In this document: piece by piece, positions 5,979 to 9,688 of the stretch | Layout of the letters: each line of letters starts with the position of its first letter | How positions within the stretch are numbered: position 1 is the first letter of the stretch | Program-made: the position numbers and the translations under genes | Source: JBFMAE01 sp040756085 | GTDB lineage: Bacteria; Desulfobacterota; BSN033; UBA1163 | Reading direction: 5' to 3' | DNA: 9,688 bases | Assembly: GCA_040756085.1 (NCBI GenBank) | Contig: JBFMAE010000396.1 | Coordinates: 1-9,688 of the forward strand | The notes under the pieces: generated by a model | What the model was told of the DNA's origin: nothing | What the model saw: only the letters and a program-made list of their open reading frames with translations | Database searches by the model: none

Positions 5979-5987
5979 AAGTAATAC
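5979..5987 (+). promoter_or_regulatory. AAGTAATAC motif, copy 2 (toward the 162-aa/CcdA-fusion operon)
   Basis: Exact match, 49 bases before the ATG at 6037. It is followed by TCT and GATAAAT, nearly the same arrangement as at 8512. Confidence 0.55.
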
Positions 5988-6036
5988 TCTGATAAATTAA
6001 CTTCTTCTTCACAAAGACAGACGGGAGGATGAAGGT

Positions 6037-6525
6037 ATGGGAGAGATCGTAGACCGAATTACAAACCATCCGAATGCAAAGGTGCTCATTTTTGAGATTC
6101 TTAATGAGAAAACCCCCTTTCTTTACGAGATTCTCTCTGGTCTGAATATGTGGGGAAGCCCGGAGAAAACGAAAAAGGACCTTAAACGAATACTTGAGGG
6201 CTACCTCCGGATACAGAACAGATTGGGATATGAATATCGGGCATCGAGAAAATCCTATAAAGAGTTCCTGACGGATGAAGAGACCGTCCGCTCCGCAATG
6301 GGTTACCTTTTTAGAACCCTTTTGGAGAAGAATGGAACCTCTCTTCAAGTTTGCCTCATCGCCATCTGGATAGCCCTGGAGAGAAAGGAAGAGGAATTTA
6401 AGAGGTTCTTCGAGGAGTGTCGTAAGGAAGAATCCTTTGCCCTTGGGGAAACGCTCATGGCCTTCTGGATTTATAGTGGATTCGATGTTGAGGAAAATCG
6501 CGAAAGCATTCGCCCCGGGATGTGA
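6037..6525 (+). CDS. Hypothetical helical cytoplasmic protein (162 aa)
   Basis: Not recognised. There is no signal peptide or membrane helix. The sequence is predicted mostly alpha-helical and charged, with segments such as SPEKTKKDLKRILEGYL, DEETVRSAMGYLFRTLLEK and RKEEEFKRFFEECRKEE. The N-terminal MGEIVDRITNHPNAKVLIFEILNEKTPFLYEILS might be a winged-helix or protein-interaction region, but I cannot show this. The ATG at 6037 has GGGAGG eight bases upstream. The stop is six bases before the ATG of the thioredoxin/CcdA fusion, so they form an operon whose promoter lies in the divergent region. Confidence 0.7.
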   Translation: MGEIVDRITNHPNAKVLIFEILNEKTPFLYEILSGLNMWGSPEKTKKDLKRILEGYLRIQNRLGYEYRASRKSYKEFLTDEETVRSAMGYLFRTLLEKNGTSLQVCLIAIWIALERKEEEFKRFFEECRKEESFALGETLMAFWIYSGFDVEENRESIRPGM

Positions 6526-6531
6526 AAGATA

Positions 6532-8094
6532 ATGAGAACAGCAAAGAGACTCATCCTTTTTCTGATCATCCCACTGTTCTTTCTAACTGACTACGCTAAA
6601 GCTTCGTCGGCTAAGCCCGGAGGTTCAATGGGAGAGGGGCTTTCCGAACTAAGTCGGGAGATGAAAAAGATCGATCTTTATCTCTTCCATTCAGAAGAGT
6701 GCGGGTCTTGCCAAAACATCATACCAGGTCTTACCGAAAGGCTTGAGGCAATGTACCCTTCCTTGAAGGTCATACTTCTTGATCTAAAAGAACCCGAAAA
6801 TTATGAAGCCCTTTGCAACTTTGAGAGAAGGCTTGGCCGAAGAGGTGAGGAGCTTCCCTTTGCCGTCATTGGGAACCACCTTCTCACGGGAGAAAGGGAG
6901 ATAACACAGAGATTAGACCCCATCATTCTCGAATACCTCTTAAAAGAACCTACCAGGCCCATTCCTGAATCAAAGGGTTATGAAAATCCTTCCCAGGGAG
7001 AAGTCTCTGCTCGTAGAGTCGAGTCTTCGACTGAACTCATCTACTTTCACCAGAGCGGGTGTGCAAAATGTGGTCGAACAGATGTCCTTCTTGATTACCT
7101 TAAGAGAAAATATCAGAAACTCTCTATAAAAAAGATTGACCTTTCAACACCTGAAGGAAAACGCATGGGGGAAGCAATATCGGAGAGAATTAATCTCCCT
7201 GACCGGGAGCGCCTCACCGCACCCTCCATATTGATCGGAGAGAAGTTCCTTTCGGCAAAGGAGATATCAGAAGAAAGAATTGAGGAGATCCTTCTCGGCT
7301 TAAAGAGAAACCCCTCACCCATCGTTATTCAACCAGAGGAGATGATGAAGGCAGAAAATTCCATCATCGAGAGATTCAAATCTCTTGGACCAATCCCAGT
7401 AGCCTTTGGGGGCCTGATCGACGGCATAAACCCCTGTGCCTTTGCAACTCTCATATTTCTTGTCTCATACCTCACGCTCACAGGGAGGAAAAGAGAAGAG
7501 GTCCTCAAAGTGGGACTTGTCTTCACAGGTTCGGTCTTCATGACCTACCTCCTTATCGGTCTTGGAATCATCTCCTTCGTTCAGCACTTCTCTTTCACTC
7601 CGGTCCTTTCAAGAGGAATCTACCTTCTGGCCTCAGTCTTTGCTCTCGCAATGGGAGGCCTAAGCTTCTACGACTTTCTCATGTGGGAAAGGGGAAAAGA
7701 AAAGGAGATGAAGCTTCAGCTTCCACGGTCTCTTAAAAGGCGTATCCACAAAACAGTAAGAGGGGTAGACGTATCAAAATACCAACTGCCTGGAGCAGTG
7801 TTTCTGGGCCTTATTGTCTCACTGTTCGAATTCACCTGCACAGGCCAGGTCTACCTTCCAACCATAATCTTTGTGATGAGCCTATCAGAACTCCGGAAAA
7901 ATGGTTTCTTCTATCTTCTCCTCTATAACTTTGCATTCATCATCCCCTTGCTTTCGGTCTTTGGCCTCTTTTACCTGGGCGTAACCCAGAGAAGGTTTGG
8001 TCTATTTTTACAAAAAAGAGGGGCTCTTATTAAGCTCCTCACCTCGATATTCTTCTTCCTTCTTGGAGCAGTGATGCTCGCCACTATCTTTTAA
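6532..8094 (+). CDS. Two-thioredoxin/CcdA (DsbD-like) fusion membrane protein
   Basis: A signal sequence (residues 1-24, hydrophobic ILFLIIPLFFL) is followed by a thioredoxin-fold domain (48-138) with C57-G-S-C60 and a cis-Pro loop ELPFAV. A second such domain (168-260) has C177-A-K-C180 and TAPSILIG. The C-terminal DsbD/CcdA-type membrane domain (286-520) has about six helices. It carries the conserved cysteines C302 in INPCAF and C436 in FTCTGQVYLPT. CcdA/DsbD domains pass electrons from cytoplasmic thioredoxin to extracytoplasmic thiol proteins, so the two fused domains are likely its periplasmic acceptors. The order thioredoxin-thioredoxin-membrane reverses that of E. coli DsbD. A TACGCTAAAGCTTCGTC stretch at 6591-6607, just after the signal peptide, may be another repeat insert. 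It could fold secreted or conjugation proteins with disulfides. Confidence 0.85.
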   Translation: MRTAKRLILFLIIPLFFLTDYAKASSAKPGGSMGEGLSELSREMKKIDLYLFHSEECGSCQNIIPGLTERLEAMYPSLKVILLDLKEPENYEALCNFERRLGRRGEELPFAVIGNHLLTGEREITQRLDPIILEYLLKEPTRPIPESKGYENPSQGEVSARRVESSTELIYFHQSGCAKCGRTDVLLDYLKRKYQKLSIKKIDLSTPEGKRMGEAISERINLPDRERLTAPSILIGEKFLSAKEISEERIEEILLGLKRNPSPIVIQPEEMMKAENSIIERFKSLGPIPVAFGGLIDGINPCAFATLIFLVSYLTLTGRKREEVLKVGLVFTGSVFMTYLLIGLGIISFVQHFSFTPVLSRGIYLLASVFALAMGGLSFYDFLMWERGKEKEMKLQLPRSLKRRIHKTVRGVDVSKYQLPGAVFLGLIVSLFEFTCTGQVYLPTIIFVMSLSELRKNGFFYLLLYNFAFIIPLLSVFGLFYLGVTQRRFGLFLQKRGALIKLLTSIFFFLLGAVMLATIF

Positions 8095-8244
8095 ACCTGC
8101 CTGCGTCAACCAGGATAGACAGAAGCGTATCAAGAGTTGCCTGACTAAGGAAGCCATCTCATTTGGGTATGAGAGGGAAACCCTTTGACACGAAGTGATG
8201 AACGAAAGTGAATCAAAGTAATACGGTAATGAAGATTTCAAAAC
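8095..8244 (+). other. Possible structured RNA remnant upstream of the zinc-ribbon gene
   Basis: The left part holds a partial CCTGCCTGCG repeat. From about 8125 to 8214 small hairpins are packed together: TCTCAT/ATGAGA (8157-8174), GGG-AAA-CCC (8175-8183), CAC-GAA-GTG (8189-8197), then AACGAAAGTGAA. This layout reminds me of domain I of some bacterial group II introns, but no catalytic domain V or intron-encoded protein follows. It could equally be a 5' leader regulatory RNA. The identity is unproven. Confidence 0.3.
8216..8224 (+). promoter_or_regulatory. AAGTAATAC motif, copy 3 (upstream of the zinc-ribbon gene)
   Basis: Exact match, only 20 bases before the ATG at 8245. If it is a promoter element, the transcript would be nearly leaderless or the real start lies further downstream. 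Confidence 0.5.
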
Positions 8245-8493
8245 ATGGGGAAATCAGTGGGCGAGGGAGTTTTCAAGAGATACAGGACCGTTAACGGTCA
8301 TAGAATACTGAGCGGATGCCTTTACTGTCAGGGAGCCCTCTTTGGGGGGTATAAACCCCTGGGTCCTGATGGAATGGAGGTCTATAAATGTTTCCACTGC
8401 GGAAGAATGTATTTGAATAAAAATGGTTATCTCAGACTCTGGCCTTACAAGGAATATGAACATTTATCTTTTCTGAGGGCAATTAGATCTTGA
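8245..8493 (+). CDS. Small zinc-ribbon protein of unknown function (82 aa)
   Basis: Two CxxC pairs, C25-LY-C28 and C49-FH-C52, are 20 residues apart, the spacing of a zinc ribbon. Aromatic residues flank them (VYKCFHCGRMYL). The N-terminal 20 residues are basic (KRYRTVNGHR). Zinc ribbons bind nucleic acid or protein; no closer family is evident. The Shine-Dalgarno before ATG 8245 is poor, so a start further downstream is conceivable, but the first CxxC must be included. It is flanked by AAGTAATAC copies on both sides and appears to be a single-gene unit. Confidence 0.65.
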   Translation: MGKSVGEGVFKRYRTVNGHRILSGCLYCQGALFGGYKPLGPDGMEVYKCFHCGRMYLNKNGYLRLWPYKEYEHLSFLRAIRS

Positions 8494-8511
8494 TAGGGTC
8501 AAGGTCTAAAA

Positions 8512-8520
8512 AAGTAATAC
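8512..8520 (+). promoter_or_regulatory. AAGTAATAC motif, copy 4 (upstream of the YbjQ-like gene)
   Basis: Exact match preceded by an A-tract and followed after TCT by TATAAA, a good -10 candidate. It lies 76 bases before the ATG at 8597, with a palindromic repeat inserted in the leader. Confidence 0.55.
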
Positions 8521-8537
8521 TCTTATAAAAATACCTG

Positions 8538-8557
8538 CCTGCCTGTCGGCAGACAGG
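8538..8557. repeat. Imperfect palindrome, CCTGCC...GGCAGG family
   Basis: Same family as 5957-5976 with two substitutions; an extra CCTG unit precedes it. It lies in the leader of the YbjQ-like gene. Confidence 0.75.
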
Positions 8558-8596
8558 AAAGAAGGGCTATTACCAAACTCATTTGGGGAGAAAAAT

Positions 8597-8917
8597 ATGA
8601 TTATTACAACTACCCATGCTGTCGAAGGGAAAAAGATTACCCAGTACCTGGGACTTGTCAGCGGCTCCTCAATCATAGGAACAAGCTTTGTAAGGGACAT
8701 CTTTGCAAAAGTTGCAGATTTTGCCGGAGGAAGGGTCTCCACCTATGAGTCTGAACTCAAAAAGGCCCGCTCATCGGCAATCAACGAAATGAGAGGAGAG
8801 GCAGCCAAGCTCGGCGCAAATGCAATAGTAGGGATTGATCTCGATTTCGAAGCACTGGGAGAGAAAGGAAGCATCCTCATGGTCAGTGCAACAGGAACAG
8901 CGGTCGTTATCAGTTGA
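8597..8917 (+). CDS. ybjQ: YbjQ/UPF0145 family protein
   Basis: The 106-residue length and motifs fit the YbjQ family throughout: TTHAVEGKKITQYLGLVSG, SFVRDIFAKVADFAGGR, YESELKKAR, EAAKLGANAIVGIDLDFE and a final SILMVSATGTAVVI. The family forms small oligomeric cytosolic proteins, sometimes called heavy-metal-binding, without a settled function. The ATG at 8597 is preceded by GGGGAG at suitable spacing. No intrinsic terminator is visible after the stop. It is probably a cargo or housekeeping gene. Confidence 0.9.
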   Translation: MIITTTHAVEGKKITQYLGLVSGSSIIGTSFVRDIFAKVADFAGGRVSTYESELKKARSSAINEMRGEAAKLGANAIVGIDLDFEALGEKGSILMVSATGTAVVIS

Positions 8918-8988
8918 GGATGAAAAGTTTCTAAGAGGATTAAAAAGGTTCTCAATTAGACTGAATAAGCATGAAGCTCTTAGGAAAA

Positions 8989-8997
8989 AAGTAATAC
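8989..8997 (+). promoter_or_regulatory. AAGTAATAC motif, copy 5 (upstream of the secreted protein gene)
   Basis: Exact match preceded by an A-tract (GGAAAAAAGT), 108 bases before the ATG at 9106. This implies a leader of roughly 90 bases that contains the 9041-9068 hairpin. Confidence 0.55.
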
Positions 8998-9040
8998 TAA
9001 TGTGAAAAGTTTTAACCCAATCTTAACAGACGGTTGAATG

Positions 9041-9068
9041 GGCTTTCTTTTGAATTCAGGAGAAAGCC
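9041..9068 (+). other. Leader hairpin before the secreted protein gene
   Basis: GGCTTTCT (9041-9048) and AGAAAGCC (9061-9068) make an eight-pair perfect stem with a 12-base loop. No U-run follows, so it is more likely an mRNA-stabilising or regulatory structure than a terminator. Confidence 0.5.
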
Positions 9069-9105
9069 TCTTAATAAAATCCAAAACGAAAGGAGGTGAA
9101 TCTTG

Positions 9106-9588
9106 ATGAAGAAGCTTTTTGTACTTCTGGTGATTGGGTTATTCGTCTTTGCCGCTGGCCACGCCATGGCAGGTAATACCGCTCAGCAGACGGTCAGTTT
9201 TCAAATCACTGCAATCAACGAGATCGCTGTTAGCGGCAACCCCGGACAGTTGGTGGTAAATGCATCGAGTGCCGGTGAGGATCCTGATCCGGCAACTGAT
9301 AACACTACCTCGTACAGTGTTACGACCAACGGAGACCTGAAAAAGGTAGTGGGTAAGATCGATTCTGCCATGCCGAGCAACACCAAGCTCGAAGTCGAAC
9401 TTGCTGCCCCAACCGGGGGATCAAGCGCTGGTTATGTGGAGCTCGGAGAGTTGGATCAGAACCTGGTTACAGGGATTTCGAAACTTTCCGAATCTGGAAA
9501 GACGATAACCTACAAATTCTCTGCTCAAGCCGAGGCTGGCACTCTTAGTGGTCAGAGGACAGTAACCTTCACACTGACAGACGGTTAA
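9106..9588 (+). CDS. Secreted beta-rich protein of unknown function (160 aa)
   Basis: A classical signal peptide (MKKLFVLLVIGLFVFAAGHAMA, cleaved near AMA/GNT) is followed by about 138 residues with no cysteine. They are rich in Thr, Ser and Gly and have alternating strand-like segments (QTVSFQITAINEIAVSG, TTSYSVTTNGDLKKVVG, KLEVELAAPTGG, KTITYKFSA, RTVTFTLTDG). This suggests an immunoglobulin-like or pilin-subunit-like sandwich exported to the surface or periplasm. No family is assigned. The optimal AAAGGAGGTGA Shine-Dalgarno and strong terminator imply high expression. I start at ATG 9106, nine bases after AGGAGG; an in-frame TTG at 9103 is possible. Confidence 0.75.
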   Translation: MKKLFVLLVIGLFVFAAGHAMAGNTAQQTVSFQITAINEIAVSGNPGQLVVNASSAGEDPDPATDNTTSYSVTTNGDLKKVVGKIDSAMPSNTKLEVELAAPTGGSSAGYVELGELDQNLVTGISKLSESGKTITYKFSAQAEAGTLSGQRTVTFTLTDG

Positions 9589-9600
9589 TCCAATGAGCTT

Positions 9601-9635
9601 GCCGGGGTGGTATCTTATCATCCCGGCCTCTTTTT
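9601..9635 (+). terminator. Rho-independent terminator after the secreted protein gene
   Basis: GCCGGGGTGG pairs with TCATCCCGGC (with G-U pairs) around a short A/T loop, followed by CTCTTTTT. It begins 13 bases after the TAA of the secreted protein gene. Confidence 0.85.
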
Positions 9636-9644
9636 GATTCTAAA

Positions 9645-9653
9645 AAGTAATAT
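9645..9653 (+). promoter_or_regulatory. AAGTAATAT, variant copy 6 near the window end
   Basis: One mismatch from the motif, again after an A-tract and just downstream of a terminator. TATTAT follows four bases later. It probably precedes the next gene beyond the window. A perfect TATCATGATA palindrome lies at 9673-9682. Confidence 0.4.
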
Positions 9654-9688
9654 CAAATATTATGAAAAATAATATCATGATACTAATT

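Larger units (their letters stand above)
5882..6036. promoter_or_regulatory. Divergent control region between the two operons
   Basis: The region separates the minus-strand operon (TTG 5881) from the plus-strand operon (ATG 6037). It contains an 8-bp-arm dyad, two inverted copies of AAGTAATAC pointing outward toward each operon, and a perfect 20-bp palindrome between them. A/T-rich -10-like hexamers (TAGAAT toward the left, GATAAA toward the right) follow each AAGTAATAC copy. Both operons are probably controlled from here. Confidence 0.6.

Noticed and set aside
5917..6348. 143-codon minus-strand frame with a PACRQAG-like peptide
   Set aside because: It runs antisense through the divergent promoter and the 162-aa gene; the peptide is just the palindrome translated.
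8506..8742. 78-codon minus-strand frame with an ADRQAG-like peptide
   Set aside because: It is antisense to the well-supported YbjQ-like gene and crosses a palindromic repeat.

Overview
The window looks like part of a decaying integrated mobile element (integrative and conjugative element or related island) in a free-living bacterium. Many short palindromic inserts of the CCTGCC...GGCAGG type lie between genes. I associate such inserts with Nitrospirota/Thermodesulfovibrionia-like and Desulfobacterota-like genomes, but the taxonomic call is inference.

Left edge (1-1023): the last codons of an IS630-type transposase lead into the element's terminus. That terminus cuts off radC (minus strand) just before its catalytic HxHPSG motif. 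A gene-free, purine-rich low-complexity stretch follows. Next (1024-2289, plus) is a soluble, N-terminally short TraD/VirD4-type coupling ATPase. It ends at a nested palindrome (2335-2408) that also forms the 3' end of the convergent operon.

Middle (5881 down to 2405, minus): a compact operon with small gaps or overlaps. In transcription order it encodes an excisionase-like helix-turn-helix protein, a NusG/Spt5-like NGN-KOW protein, an unknown 165-residue protein, an HD-domain protein split in two by an exact 17-bp tandem duplication, and two membrane proteins (84 and 238 aa). Removing one 17-bp copy restores a 407-residue HD protein whose missing metal-site Asp lies in the second half. The TraD-like gene, excisionase-like gene, NusG paralog and HD protein together suggest a conjugative or mobilisation module.

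Right half (6037-9688, plus): an unknown helical 162-aa protein and a two-thioredoxin/CcdA fusion start from the divergent promoter region 5882-6036. They are followed by a small zinc-ribbon protein, a YbjQ/UPF0145 protein, and a secreted beta-rich protein with a strong Shine-Dalgarno and a rho-independent terminator.

The most interesting unexplained signal is the 9-mer AAGTAATAC. It occurs five times exactly, and once as AAGTAATAT, only in intergenic DNA and oriented toward the downstream gene. It precedes both divergent operons and each later plus-strand gene or operon. It looks like a shared promoter or regulator site.
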